DNA of 64,000 nucleotides from Trileptium ribeirensis. Taxonomy: Eukaryota; Nematoda; Enoplea; Enoplida; Thoracostomopsidae. The translations under genes and the position numbers were made by a program. This document shows positions 49,300 to 61,589 of this stretch, in pieces. Location: the NCBI GenBank assembly GCA_030248225.1, contig JASANE010029459.1, positions 186,001 through 250,000 on the forward strand, read 5' to 3'. Within the stretch, counting starts at the first letter, position 1; each line of letters begins with the position of its first letter. A model generated the notes under the pieces. The model ran no database searches and was not told the origin of the DNA. It saw nothing but the letters and a program-made list of their open reading frames with translations.

Positions 49300-49813
49300 T
49301 AACTCAAACGCTAATTTTATGATTTCTTTGGCTCAAACATTTACTAAGTCATATATAATACCTCACGCAGCCAAGGAGGATTATAAAATGGAATTAGAGA
49401 ATATGGAAACACGTGGTATAATCAGAATGTCAGCATCACCGTGGGAATCGCCCCTTGTTATCTCATGTAAGAAGGACGGCAGTAATCGGATATGTGTTGA
49501 TTTTAAAAAACTAAATGTAATGACGAAATCTGACGTCTACCCTATTCCAAGAATCGAGAATTGTTTGGACAAATTAAATGGCACGAGATATTTTTCAAGT
49601 TTGGACTTAACCAATGGCTATCGGCAGATGGAGCTTGACGAGGACGACAAGGGAAAGACTGCGTTTATAAACGGTAATAGTTTGTTTGAATTCAATGTAA
49701 TGCCTTTTGGATTGAAGTGTGTGCCTAGGTCGTTTATGAGAGCAATTAAATTTCTACTAACCGGGCTAGAAGATAAAGTATTGTCGCATATCGATGACAT
49801 TCTGATTTATTAG
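49300..49813 (+). pseudogene. Ty3/gypsy reverse transcriptase, 5' part of a broken pol
   Basis: One open frame reads through the finger and palm of a Ty3/gypsy reverse transcriptase: LENMETRGIIRMSASPWESP, then RICVDFKKLN, YPIPRIENCLDKLNG, YFSSLDLTNGYRQ, FNVMPFGLKCVPRSF, and the catalytic box HIDDILIY. The usual first residue of the box is Tyr (YxDD), here His, and a TAG stop follows directly. The two catalytic aspartates are present. With the stop and the frameshifts downstream the polyprotein cannot be made whole. Confidence 0.88.
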
Positions 49814-50400
49814 CCATCTTTTGGACAACATATATAGACAACATGAAACTTAAACCAAAGAAATGCAGTTTTGGACGGACTAAAGTCAAATTCTTGGGAC
49901 ATGTTGTTTCTGGAAATCGAATCGAATGAAAGCAGTTAAAGAATATATGGTACCAAAGACGATAAAGCAAGTGAGAGGGTTTTTAGGTCTAGCTTCGTAT
50001 TATCGAAAATTTATTAAGGATTTCGCGTCGAGAGCTTTTGCCCTAAATACATTATTGGAAAAAACTACTGTTTTTGTTTGGACCCCAGAATGTCAAGCTG
50101 CCTTCGAGGATTTAAAAAAATCAGCTGACGAGATACCCTATTTCAAGAACTCCTGATTTCGAAAAACGATTTATTTTGATAACTGATGCATGTAACAAAG
50201 GTCTTGGTGCAGTACTATCGCAAGCGTACGATGGAATGGAACATGTTGTCGCTTATGTCCCAAGGACCCTAGCTCCGCCCCGAAAAATTACGCCATTACC
50301 GAGAAAGAAGGATTAGCGATCATCTGGGCTGTTAAGTATTTTCGCCATTATCTGTTCGAAACATTTTCAAAATAATAACTGAACATTCCGCTTTAAAATG
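49814..50400 (+). pseudogene. Ty3/gypsy pol continuation: thumb and RNase H, frameshifted
   Basis: After the stop, the frame LKPKKCSFGRTKVKFLGHVV (49848 on) is the connection typical of gypsy pol. Then KQVRGFLGLASYYRKFIKDF (open 49926-50156) is the thumb, followed by FEKRFILITDACNKGLGAVL with the first RNase H aspartate. AITEKEGLAIIWAVKYFRHY appears in a third frame. At least three frame changes and several stops lie between these blocks. No integrase was found after 50400. Confidence 0.82.
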
Positions 50401-53400
50401 GTGAATGAATTTTTCAGATCCAGAACTGCTTTCCAGAGGTTACACAAAAAGGGGAGTGTTCAGTTAACTTTCAAAAAAATATCTGTATAGAGTTAAAGAT
50501 GTATAAATCTTCAAATACTTAACATATCGATAAGATGGGATTAAGCTGACGAAAATTTTAACGTCTGCCAAATTTAGTGTAAGTGGTGGCTGGAAATGAT
50601 GAATGTGTAAAAGTAGGTTAAACAGGGACGTAAAATATGTTGAGCCAAGAGGTCGTCAAAGAAAATCCTTTACCGATTATAAATGTAAAAAACTGTGCTA
50701 CACGTTTCGGAAAATCATTCAAATATTGTAAAATGAGATTTTTCAAAATTTTTTCTAATTTATGTCATTAATCCACATGGTCTTAGGCGGGTGACTATAC
50801 TCATTTTTTCTCGAAAATCTACTGCTGCTTGCTGGGAACCGGAGAACAGCGCTTTCAAAATTTACTAACGATGTTCTCCAGACACTTGAAAAACAAGCAT
50901 CTCCTGCCGCCCGCACCGTGCCAGGAACTGGGGAAACCCCTACGCCGTAGCGAGTGTTCCAGTCTGAGTGAGTTTCTCTTTGTTTGCTCAGTCAGACCGA
51001 CCCAGCACTGACCAGTAAAGGCAGTATGACAGGGGCTCGTAACAAGCAGGATTGGTCGGGTGGACATATGGAACACCTTATATTGTTTCCATGTTTTTGT
51101 TGGACCCTCAGTAAAAAATTTTTAATTATTAGGATTGTTGTTCTGCTAGCGTGCCTCTTAATTGTGTGTTCTTTATACACATTACCGTTTTTCTTCGGCT
51201 AGGCTCCGGTTCAATGGTCATCTAGACGCGTGTATGGAGTGTATCTTGTGCACAATAGGGTAAAAAATGAATTTTAAAATACCCTGGGATTCTCTCAAAC
51301 CTTTACCTATTTTCGTGAAAACTGAATATGTTGTAATTTATCAAAAATTTGTTTGCGAACTAGGCTCGGGTTTAGTGACCATCCAGTTCGACTTTGTTTG
51401 GGTGTATATGTGTCTCTGGGGTAGTATCCCGTGCAAAAAAAAGTAAAAAATATAGTTTTTCTCAAGTGAGCTTTAAATATGTAGTTTTATCATATCACAT
51501 TTGTGTATGCAAATTCTATGTTACGTGCCTTTGCACTATCGTGTGAAATTTGCTATCGCATTTAAAAAACTCACGTTCAGCAACCCAACATAAATTTTTA
51601 ACAATACCTATAATACAAACCCAACGGCCGTATTTTTTTCTTTGAGCTCTGTTTTCTTTAACAATAGCTGTAATACAAACCCAACGGTACTATATTTTTC
51701 AGCGTATATGGTTCTCTAGGTTGATCCACAGGGAGAATTTATGTCTCTGTGGGCCGGCAGCGTCTTCACTGTCGTTTCATATCTGGGAAACGCATGAGGA
51801 GAATAAACCTCGTGTGCATTGGTCAAATATATGAAAAAAACAGCGCAATCAATTTGTATTCATTCAACATGAGTGTACACACGGGAGGTGTAATGTCAAT
51901 GTGTACTTTGGGTTGTGCGTGTCAAGAATTACTTTAAAGTAAACTCCCACGAATTTTACCTACTGTACGATTTCGTTTTTTAGTAAACGTAAATATATGA
52001 TGACATTTTGGTAAATACACATGCATGTGTAATACGCATTGTAGTTGGATATGTATATAGTTTTGGAATGAGACCGGGGAAAATATTATACAGTTGTTGC
52101 ACTCAAAATATTTTCAATAAACCAAAAGGCATAAAGGAAAAAACGCACTGTAAATGATAATTTTTTAATTTACAATAGCTTTGCTGTCTATGTATTACAG
52201 ACCAAGATCCAGCGAATGGAATTTATATTTCTGGATTTTATGTTTATTCCAAAATGAGTAAGTCTTGAATTGTTATCGAATTTCAATATAAGGTGTTGTA
52301 ATAATTAGTCATATGTAGAATCGTATATATTGATTTGGAAGACATGCATTTGTTAGTATATTTCTATGAATAAATGTATAGGGGGAAAGTCGCCAAAAAG
52401 CATTGTTGCAATAAGTTTAAAATCCACTTGAGGATTGATTTTTAGGATTACATGTCTAGGCCTCGTTTGACAATACGTTTAATAACCACATAAAATATTC
52501 AAACTGCTTTTGATAAAATTGATTTGACTAAGAATACGCAAAAAAGTTTCAGTGAGAATGTACAATCAGACTGTTTTTTTCTCATAGCTAAGATATCCTT
52601 TAGATGCAAAAACTTTTCAAAATTCTCTGCTCCTTCTTTTCTCTTCTGCAAAGTTGATTTCGAAGAATTTTTAACTTTTCAAACATATGTATATCAATTA
52701 AGATAACTTATATGGTAGATATGAACAACCTTTGTGTTGAATGCATTTCAATAATCTTGTACAAATGGAATATCGGCGATATTGAGGTAATCACCACTTA
52801 GTTGAACAGGCCGCCATATTACTGCTAATTTGATTATCAGATTTAGGATAACGACTTGAAAGTGATGATTAGCTCTTTTTCTATCAGCACTTGAAAAACG
52901 CATTTTCATTAGTATTACTCATGTGTTAAAAAACCTTGCTTTCGAAGTGTTAATTTCCGTTGATAATATAAATAGAAAGTAAACTATTTTCCTCTTACTC
53001 GAACTAATCAAAAAAATATACCAGTAATTATCATTATTTGCATTACAAATTAATAGACCTTTATTAGAACACAGTGTGAGTTTGTAAATTGGCCTTTCAA
53101 GTTATTGTAAATAAGGTCCAAAACCACTATCAGTAAACATTTAAAAGTATACAATCTTGAGAAGTTACAGTTAATAAGTGTTTTTCTATCAGGAAAAGTA
53201 TTACCAATGTTTCAATATTTAACTTATGTTGAGGTGAAAACACTATACGGTAACCAAGATAAGTAACTTTAAGTGCGGTTGCTTTAAAAAAATCTTAACG
53301 GCAACTGTGTTATACAATAATAAGATAACCTTTCAACAACGCTTTATGTGATACGTAGATGCTATATGTAGATAAAGTTTGTTCTCATCCTGTTAGAATA

Positions 53401-55089
53401 GAGTATATCAGTGATAGCTTTAGAGAAACGAATTTCATTGTTTATTTATAAGCAATAATTTTAATAATAGTTGCAACATTGTATTTTGATTAATGCGAAA
53501 TTGAGTATGTTCAGCTTTGTCGATAGTACTACGGAATTTCTAATATTAGATTCATCACAAAGTTGCAAACATGTATAGATCTTAAAACTTATGCAGTTTA
53601 AAGTTCTAGATATAGAAAAAAAGGAATATGTTTGAAATTAATGTAAACTAAAGATTGGATAGCGAAAAACTAATGTTACAATGTAGATTCCAGAATAAAA
53701 TATTAACTGTTTGTTCTTTGTTGTATCTCGTGGTATATATATTGTAACTTCAATGCAAATGTGGAGATAATGCGGAGTTGTATTATGTTATATTAATGTT
53801 CTACCGTTTTAGGCATTCTCAAAAATCGATTTATCTTGAAAAAAAAGATTAAAAAAATTAGTTAAAGAAATTTTTTATTACAATCATATTTGAAATATAT
53901 ATTTATATCTAGTGTACTTGGATCAGGATAAATTAAATCATTAAATTGGCTGGACCCGTTTCCTGCGCAAAATTCTGTTAAATTGGTTCGACTTTAATTT
54001 CCGTGATTAGGTTACCTACAAATCGTGAAAGAGGCTATGTGAAAAGTTTTTTTGGTTTCACTTAGAACAGGAGAGACAAAACATGGTTATAGGTAAATAT
54101 TCAACATTAAAAAACACGGGGTTAGCAATAAATGCGCTGTATAAAAATGGACGAGTATAAACCCATTGTCTCCATTTCAGCTGTTTTGTCATAACTATGT
54201 CATGTATAGTCACTTCTATCAGCTTCCAAACAGCATACACTAAACCAAAAAACATAAACTGAAAATCAAATCTTTGCAGATAATATGCTGAGCAGTCACC
54301 CGCAACTGAATAGTCTTTTATTTTACAATAAGCTGGAACTTCTACCACTCAGAAAAAACACTACAAACAACATGTAAAAATATATATTATTTATATATGT
54401 TGAGCTTATTTTATGCCAATAATCTAACATATATAATAAATACTATTGTCATTTTGTTCCTCTATATGTATTTGCAAAATTTTATAAATTTCCCTACAAT
54501 TAAGTAGTTATGAATGTCTTTCGTGACGTAAAATAATGTGCATTTATATATAAATATATCTGAAATATATCGTGTGAAACACATGAAATATAATATATGC
54601 ACAGAAATGCTAACCTGTCATAGCTGTCTGCAGACACGAATAATAACTGTACACAGAGAATATTTGCCTCGGTAACACGAACATTAAGGGCGGCTGATGT
54701 TGTTCCGCAAACTTTCAAGACAAGAAATATAAGGAAATAGAGAACGAGAGCAGACCTTAGTTATATATGATTTCAAAAATATAAGGCAGGCTGAATCATT
54801 CATGCTTAAGACCCGTGAGCCTAGGGGGAACCGATTTTGGAGAATTTGTATGTAATAGAGGGGGCTGTACGTAGGATTATATAAGGTAGTAATCTTATGG
54901 CTCATTTTCGTTCATTTGTGTGCGCTGTGACCTAGCTATGTCTCAACAGTCTAGGTTTGCTACTTGGGACAATCAACATTCACGGCTGACTATCTGTGTT
55001 GTCCGCATTTACTTAGCTAGCTTCGTGTGATATGTTGGGCGTCATGGCAGACTAGACGGGACAACTAGATGAGCCTCACCACACTATTA
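50401..55089. other. About 4.7 kb without a recognisable gene
   Basis: AT-rich sequence. Two loose tandem duplications are present: 51195-51300 against 51357-51470 (GCTAGGCTC(C/G)GG units), and 51600-51645 against 51660-51705 (TAATACAAACCCAACGG units). A 96-residue minus-strand frame at 54058-54348 has no known domain and no convincing splice sites. Confidence 0.4.
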
Positions 55090-55812
55090 CCGTAATTTAA
55101 ATCTCCCGCATTGGAATACTGCCAAAATTGAATTTCCCGCGCTGGACAAGTGCTAAAATTTGAATTTCCCGCGCTTGACAGCTCACAAAGTTTGAATTTC
55201 CCGCGCTGGACAACTGCCAAAATTTAAATTTACCGCGCTGGACAAGTGCCAAAATTTGAATTTCCCGCGCTTGACAGCTCCCCAAAGTTTGAATTTCCCG
55301 CGGAGAACAACTTCCAAAATTTTAATTTCCGCGCTGGACAACTGCCAAAATTTAAATTTACAACGTTGGACAGCTGCCAAAATTTAAATTTACAGCTTTG
55401 GACATCTGCCAAAATTTGAATTTCCCGGCTGAACAACTGCCAAAATTTGAATTCCGGAAAAACCAAAATAGAATCCCCCGACCACCCAAAACTTTCCTGC
55501 GCCCCCCTGGACAGCTGCCAAAATTTAAATTCCCGCGCACAACTCCAACTTTGTAATTTTGACTCCATTTTGAATCCGCGCCCCCCAAATTTGCTTCCGC
55601 CATGGAAAACTGCCAATATTTGAATTTCTCGCGATGGACAACTGTCAAAAATTTTTCCCGCGTTGGACAGCTGACAAAATTTGAATTTTTCGCACTGGAC
55701 AACTTCCAAAATTTGAATTTCGTGCGCTGGACAGCTGCCAAATTTAAATTTGTAGCGTTGGACAGCTGCCAAAATTTAAATTTACAGCATTGGACAGCTG
55801 TCAAAATTTGCC
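55090..55812. repeat. Minisatellite, unit about 32 bp
   Basis: The unit GGACAACTGCCAAAATTTGA + ATTTCCCGCGCT repeats about 20 times with substitutions and small indels, and is interrupted by C-rich variant sequence at 55460-55600. AAATTT(A/G)AATTT in each unit is nearly self-complementary. Most units lack stops in all three minus-strand frames. Because 32 is not a multiple of 3, translation cycles through three different peptides and repeats every 32 residues. This explains minus-strand frames up to 180 residues, which I do not regard as genes. Confidence 0.88.
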
Positions 55813-57278
55813 CCATAACATCGTTTATACTAGAGATATATAGCGACCGCTATGCTATACTGTGTTTTTGTGCTATTAGGGACATATTACATAGTCAGCG
55901 CTGACTGATCAAAAAATCTATACAGTGACGGCAGACTGTCACATATGTCCGTTGTTGTAGATGTGTTGTTACGTGGACATGCTGACGGTCATCGCCCACT
56001 ATTAGGACACAGCTAAGCCACCGCGCACACAAATTAACGTAAACCAGCCTTTATTTCCGATCCCTTATACTACATATATACTAAATAGAAGTGACAAGAA
56101 TTGTGTCAGGTGTGTACGTATTTCCCAATAAATGATTATAATCAACGCATCCCGAAGTCCAAAACGTTTGCCGCGCGCAAAAAAATTTTTTTGAACCCAA
56201 TTGTGTCGACTTTAAAGTAGTTGAACCCTAAAAACCAGCTATGCATTTATAAGTTAGTATGTCTGTGTGAGTGTAAACACGCTAAATGTGGGCCGACGTC
56301 GATCTCTGGCGGGCCAAAAACATTGTAATTTTACCTTAGAAGGACAGCATATGTGCGTCGTATGAGTGTGAAGATGTATATGTTCCTCGTGGCGTGCTAT
56401 AGATCAATATGATCAAAATGTGCTTATTTTGTAGTAAAAATTCAATGAAATATTTCAGTGTTTTTGGTATCTTTGTATATGTGTTTATATTTTGTGTGTA
56501 TATCATTTTTGTGTATGCTGTGTAATAATTTTGGAAAGTGGATCATGTCGAGTTACGTAGTATTTCCACATCATCGCCCGCCAAAATATCTGTTAGTTTT
56601 ACTTGCCGAGGACTGGCATGATCTGCGTTAGCGAATTGCCCCAACTTTTGAGCGACGAACATGTCAGTTCTTCTCAAAACGCAAAGCCACGGTCATATTG
56701 ATCGTGTAACTGATCCCAACACTTTATGTAATACTTCCAGTATTACAAAAAAGAATATTTCATCAATATACGTCAAAAGAATATTTCATCAATCATCCAC
56801 AGATGTAATACCTGGTTACGTGTATGCGCGCGATGATTGAATGTAAGCTGAATGATATTATCGTGGTCGATGGTGTGCGGAGACCATTTTGCGGTTTGGT
56901 CGATATACACATACGATTGTGGCGAAATTATTAATGATATTTTAAGGCGATGATGGTGAATCACCCTAATTATTATAATATTTGAATATTCTCTTGGAAC
57001 TTTATTCAAAGAACTGTCGTCAGAAGTGTATTAATGCGCGAGTAAACTTAAAATGCGCCCATCGACTATCCTATTTTGTAAAAGCCGATAGCGAAGCGCA
57101 AACCATTGTTACGGAACAAATGTGGAAATTTCATCGACTTTTCGATAACAGAAAATACGCAAAATCAGAAACAAGCACCTAAAATTACAGTTTGTGTTCG
57201 AACAGAATTTTGACGATTTTGAATTTGCAGTGAAAACTGTTATCGAACGACTATCAGCTTCTGATTCGTATTTCTCTG
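55813..57278. other. No gene recognised
   Basis: Intergenic sequence with short frames only. A small inverted motif, AGTCAGCGCTGACT, lies at 55893-55906. Confidence 0.35.
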
Positions 57279-57476
57279 TGTTCGCGAACAAATTTAACGC
57301 AATACTGACGTCACAAATCAATCGTTCATGTTGTTTACGTTACAGTGTTCGCGAACAAATTCAGCGAATCCAAATCCGGTAGATTTTCGTTCGCAAAAAA
57401 TTCGGTAATTTTGCCTTGAATTTTCATGAACACAAATTTACCGGATTACTATCACAGAGCTTTGTGTTCGCGAACG
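57279..57476. repeat. Three copies of the palindrome GTTCGCGAAC
   Basis: TGTTCGCGAAC occurs near 57280, 57345 and 57466, each containing the 10-bp perfect palindrome GTTCGCGAAC. Related half-sites (GTTCG, CGAAC) are scattered through 57195-57400. This could be a degenerate tandem array or binding-site cluster; no gene depends on it visibly. Confidence 0.5.
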
Positions 57477-57750
57477 GTTTTACGCCGCATTATGGTTTAC
57501 CAAAAACGTTCAGTAACAGATTTTTAACCGAAATAGCAAAATAGGATTATTGATGGGCGTGGGTTAAGTTTACTCTCGCATAAAGTCAAATAATAATGAT
57601 GCTGATTGGAAATATTAATATGATTTCCGCAACTAAATATATAATTAATAATCTTTAAAAGTATAGATGATGCAAATATAAGAATGTTTTTTTGCATCTC
57701 AAATTGTTTTTATCCTAAGGATAAATTTAAAATTTGAGGACAAATTTTTT

Positions 57751-57766
57751 GTGGCGGAGAGGGTAA
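57751..57766 (+). other. Polypurine-tract-like segment before an LTR start
   Basis: GTGGCGGAGAGGGTAA immediately precedes TGTAACA. The preceding TTTGAGGACAAATTTTTTG recalls the end of the pol frame in many Ty3/gypsy elements (FEDKFF, then a G-rich purine tract, then TGTAAC). This primes plus-strand DNA synthesis in working elements. Assignment is by resemblance. Confidence 0.5.
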
Positions 57767-59019
57767 TGTAACAATCTATTGTCTTGGAAAACAAATTCCC
57801 TCATGTGATGCTGAGGACGTATTAAGTCGTGAAGCACAAACACGACGGGCCGAAGCCCTTAACTTCGCTTCACATGAGAGAGTTTGTTTTGGCCTGACTC
57901 GATACTGTCTTATGTCATGCCAATAACTGCTATACGTGATGAACTACCGCGGGAATCATTCCGGTGGGAAAATATAAGTCTCGCGTCATCAGTTTATCAT
58001 GTGTGTAATATGTATGTGCTATGTATTTTGTATACTTCATACCTACATTTCGTATGTATAATTCATGTATGATTTTTCGCATGTGTGAAGTTGTTTCTTA
58101 TGTTTATTATGTGTGAATCGTGTATTATACGTGTTATTTTGCATATGTGATGAAAGTGTGTGTAATGGTTTGTTTTGTTCATTTTGTGTAAGTCGTATGT
58201 AATATGTGTAACTACCAGAAAATCGCAACAGCTTTGAGATCAAATTTTCCCAGCACGGTAAAATAGAACTTTTAAGAACTAGAGAAATCGTGTTAAATTG
58301 GACAGGGTAGATGGTTTGGGCATATGCAGATTTTGACACCAAATGCGCTAGGGCATGCTATAAATTATTCATACAAAATTTGGACACAATGAGCCTACTC
58401 TTTAAGAAGTTATGGACTTCATCGTCTCGGTCATTTCTGGCCATAAGGATTTTATTTAGTTATTGGAATTATTAAGATTAAGAGAGTTTAAAATAATATA
58501 AAACTTTAAAATTTGTGTGCCCGGGCTATAGTTTAGGTATCTATCGCATTTGAGTGTAGCCACTAGGTGCCTTAACTATTACACTTACATTAGCGGAAAT
58601 GTAAGTGTATTTCTGCTGGATTTTCACGAAAATTGTTATGAGTTAAGGGTTACGAGAATTTCATAAATAGTGTCTTTCTAAAGCAAAAATTAAAACTTAT
58701 GTTAGAGAGCGAATGTCATAATTCTAAGAATTTGTAACCCGGATGGCAACAGTTATATTAAAATCTAACGGCTTAGGGAGATTTTAGAACCAGATTTAAT
58801 ATGGATTCCTAGAATTAGGGCGTCAAAAGATTATTTAAAGAGTTGTGTCGTGAGCTTAGAGCCTCAGATCGCACAATCAGTGAATGAAAACTGACTACCA
58901 TAGTTCTCGTTGTCAATCGGTGATTGTGTGACTTAATTTGCTGTTGCTGTGTATCCTGATTTAATGTAAGTACTTTATGGTGTAGTATTAGTATATATAT
59001 ATTTCTGGTGTAATAAACA
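57767..59019 (+). repeat. Candidate LTR of a Ty3/gypsy element
   Basis: The start TGTAACAATC follows the purine tract. A possible end is AATAAACA at 59012-59019, followed by TT and TGG at 59022, the usual position of a primer binding site. TG...CA termini and a length of about 1.25 kb are acceptable for an LTR, and AATAAA near the end could be its poly(A) signal. No second copy exists in the window to confirm the ends, so the 3' limit is uncertain. The TATGTGT-rich stretch 57990-58215 lies within it. Confidence 0.4.
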
Positions 59020-59599
59020 TTTGGTGAACTATCGTGATCATTCTATGTTGGAAATCCAACGTAATCGACTTTTGTCAGATTGTCGGCTACATTTTGAATT
59101 TAGTAAGGACTCAGGTGGGCTACACTAAAGTTGAGTAATGGCATAGTAATATCAAACAACGCAACTAAAATCGAAAACGGTAACATGACAATACCGGTAT
59201 GCATTTAAATTCAATCAACGTTGAGTTAATGAATCAACCGTTAGTACATAAAATAAATACTATTACAGGCAGCATCGTAGATGAAGCCAAAATGCAGGAT
59301 GGCGTCGATTGATACGAAAAAATACCCCAAAAGCTGAATCAACGAATGGCAACAAAGCGAAAACAACAACAACGACAGCGGCAGTAAATCGATAATGACA
59401 TGCAAACGAGAAATATCCGTTATCAAATCATGGTCCGAATGCCTTGCGAAGTCAACCAAACCACAAATAGACTCGATGCTTCATTAGATACGTGATCGTA
59501 AACTCTAATTCGCAATTCGATATCGAACGATTTCGGGATCAGGTCATCTGACAAACGAAACACATGTCCATTGCCCAACTACCAACCAATATTAATCTG

Positions 59600-59960
59600 A
59601 ATAATTCCGTAACCGACGAATCCGCTAAGAAGTACCTATCAACTGTTTTACAAGATTATCACAATGTGTTTTCGACCTGGACCAAGAAAAGCTGGTGCAA
59701 TGGATCATCTGTAGGTCGTATAGTCTCTTGACCTCGCCGATTGTCCTCGTAAGACAAAAAGGACGGGCCAACACGAATCTGTGTGGACTAATGCATGGTC
59801 AATTCGGAAACGAAGCGTGATAGATTTCGGCTTCCCCGAATTGACGAAATGCTCGATGTTCTAAGCAGTGGACAGTATTTTTCGACCCTCAATCTCAAGT
59901 CCGGGTATTGGCTAGTTCCAACAGGATAGGGAGAACTGATAATTTGCGACACCAAGGCGC
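59600..59960 (+). pseudogene. Ty3/gypsy reverse transcriptase, first fragment of a second pol
   Basis: Frameshifted blocks read SPIVLVRQK, TRICVD, then FRLPRIDEMLDVLSSGQYFS and LNLKSGYW, the finger and palm start of a Ty3/gypsy reverse transcriptase. It breaks off near 59960; the next pol block (GKTAFACKRGLFELNVM) is about 1.6 kb downstream at 61597. The gap contains a LINE fragment. Stops and frame changes show it is dead. Confidence 0.75.
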
Positions 59961-60060
59961 ATATCGTCAAATGCTATGCTAGATTTAGATTCGGACGATT
60001 TACACGACATCTTGATGGCTTAGATTTGTGGTCAAAATTGTGGCTGCTAGATTATAATAG

Positions 60061-60632
60061 TAATTAATGCTCCATAATTTATTGTGGCTCCCGCAACCCG
60101 CATTTTGCCTAATACTTAGCAAACTATATATTACACCCTTCAGATCAAGAGCAAGACCTGGAAATAATAATGAGGGCTTTTTTTATTATAAATTTTCGAA
60201 AAATTATGCATTTGTCGCAGTCAATGCTCGGCGAATAGTGTGTCGTTTGAGCAGGAATATAAAACAATGGATAAAAATTAAGTTTATATGTCGACACAAA
60301 GCTCTCATTCGACCACACCTGGAATATGAAGTAGCAGTCTAATGTTCATTCCACGAGCGAGACAGACATTTAATTGAGTCGGTTCAGCGGCACGCTACTA
60401 AACTCATACCTTGTAGCAAAAATTTACGTATAACGTGCGTCTCCAAAGCTTGAACACATGACGGATAAGAAACGATCTAATTCTTATCTACAAGATTACA
60501 CATGATCTAATAGACTTGAAAACTTCTTTTCTTCGAGATCGGAAGTCCTACCACGTGTGGTCATATTCTTAAGCTACAAATCCGTCAACTCCTCGACTCG
60601 ATGTAAGTAAATGTTTCTTTCCTTATAGTAAT
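60061..60632 (+). pseudogene. Non-LTR (LINE) reverse transcriptase C-terminal fragment, first part
   Basis: The frame carries HKALIRPHLEYEVAV, then (after a stop) LIESVQRHATKLIPCSKNL, then LDVSKCFFPYS in another frame. This order is typical of the thumb and C-terminal region of CR1/Jockey-type LINE reverse transcriptases (RPHLEY...L..VQRRATK). The N-terminal endonuclease and catalytic palm are absent. It sits inside the gypsy relic, so it inserted into it. The clade cannot be fixed from this piece. Confidence 0.72.
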
Positions 60633-61317
60633 TTATAATTTAATTTAAAAAGTGTGGAACTAGCGCCGGATTTTGTCACAGAGCCAGTTCCGGCTCGTGA
60701 CAAAAAGACACAGCCACATGCGGACATAAACAAAATAAATAGCTAAGCTATGCTAGTATGTTTGCGCGAGCCGGAAGTGGCTATGTCTCAGGGTTGGATA
60801 GCTGAGACGGACTACTGAAAAAATATTCACTACATTCAGTTTAGGAGATTGTGGGACAGGGAAAATATTTAGCTCTAGGCCCCAAAAAAGGGAAGATTAG
60901 TGATAATTAAGCAAGTCGCATAAATGCAGATAAAATAAATACGTAAATATCGCTATTTTTTTAATTTATGTTTAAGCGCCTTTTACAAGCCAACCTAGTA
61001 GCTACGCAAAACACGGTCTTTTATATATGAAAATTATGCTATTGTAACTGGAAGGATGTTTTACGAATATATGACCATATGTATCACCAATGTATCGTTT
61101 TTCGCGATTTGACATTGTCGTCATATTTTTCTGGGTTTTAGAGCCGATTCGGCCCTTGTGAGAATTTATCAGCCTGACTTTACTATCAGCTAATATATTT
61201 GTAGGGTCTGGTTCCGTACAAAAATGCCACACTGGCTAATCGCGTCTAGCCATGCATGGCTTTACAGCTGCCGCACACTGTGACAAAATCTAGCCCTGCC
61301 GCACACATTTTAAGATA
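60633..61317. repeat. About 690-bp insertion splitting the LINE fragment
   Basis: LINE homology stops at FFPYS and resumes at 61318 with the next expected motif, so this segment was added later. It contains partly complementary stretches (GAGCCAGTTCCGGCTCG near 60680 and GCGAGCCGGAAGTGGCT near 60766). It has no recognisable coding content and no clear terminal repeats. Confidence 0.5.
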
Positions 61318-61430
61318 AATGATGCATAATATCATACTTTGGAATTCATTCCCTGAATATGTAGTGGATGCCCCAAACAAAGCTTCGTTTAAAGATCTGC
61401 TCCACAGGTGTGGCTTGGTATTAGAACAGT
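61318..61430 (+). pseudogene. LINE reverse transcriptase fragment, second part
   Basis: The frame MHNIILWNSFPEYVVDAPNK, followed by ASFKDLLHRC, corresponds to the VWNSLP(E/D)xVV...SFKxxLD end of LINE polyproteins. It continues the fragment ending at 60632. The LINE 3' end is not precisely located; gypsy homology resumes at about 61597. Confidence 0.7.
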
Positions 61431-61589
61431 AATTGTTTTTTCTTTCCACAATACGAATTCTCGTCAAGTCTCTTCCCAAAGTGCCTTTCGTGTCTCCAGC
61501 GTCTTAGTGATCGCAACTCTTTCAACACGGAACACAATACCCAGACAAGTAATTTTGCTGATCGCCCTAGGCTTTAACGCAATGTTCTA

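Noticed and set aside
54058..54348. A 96-residue minus-strand open frame with protein-like hydrophobic segments
   Set aside because: No domain is recognisable, no convincing splice acceptor or neighbouring exon was found, and frames of this length occur by chance in this window.
55230..55816. Minus-strand frames of 180 and 152 residues
   Set aside because: They are produced by the stop-poor 32-bp minisatellite unit, not by selection for a protein.
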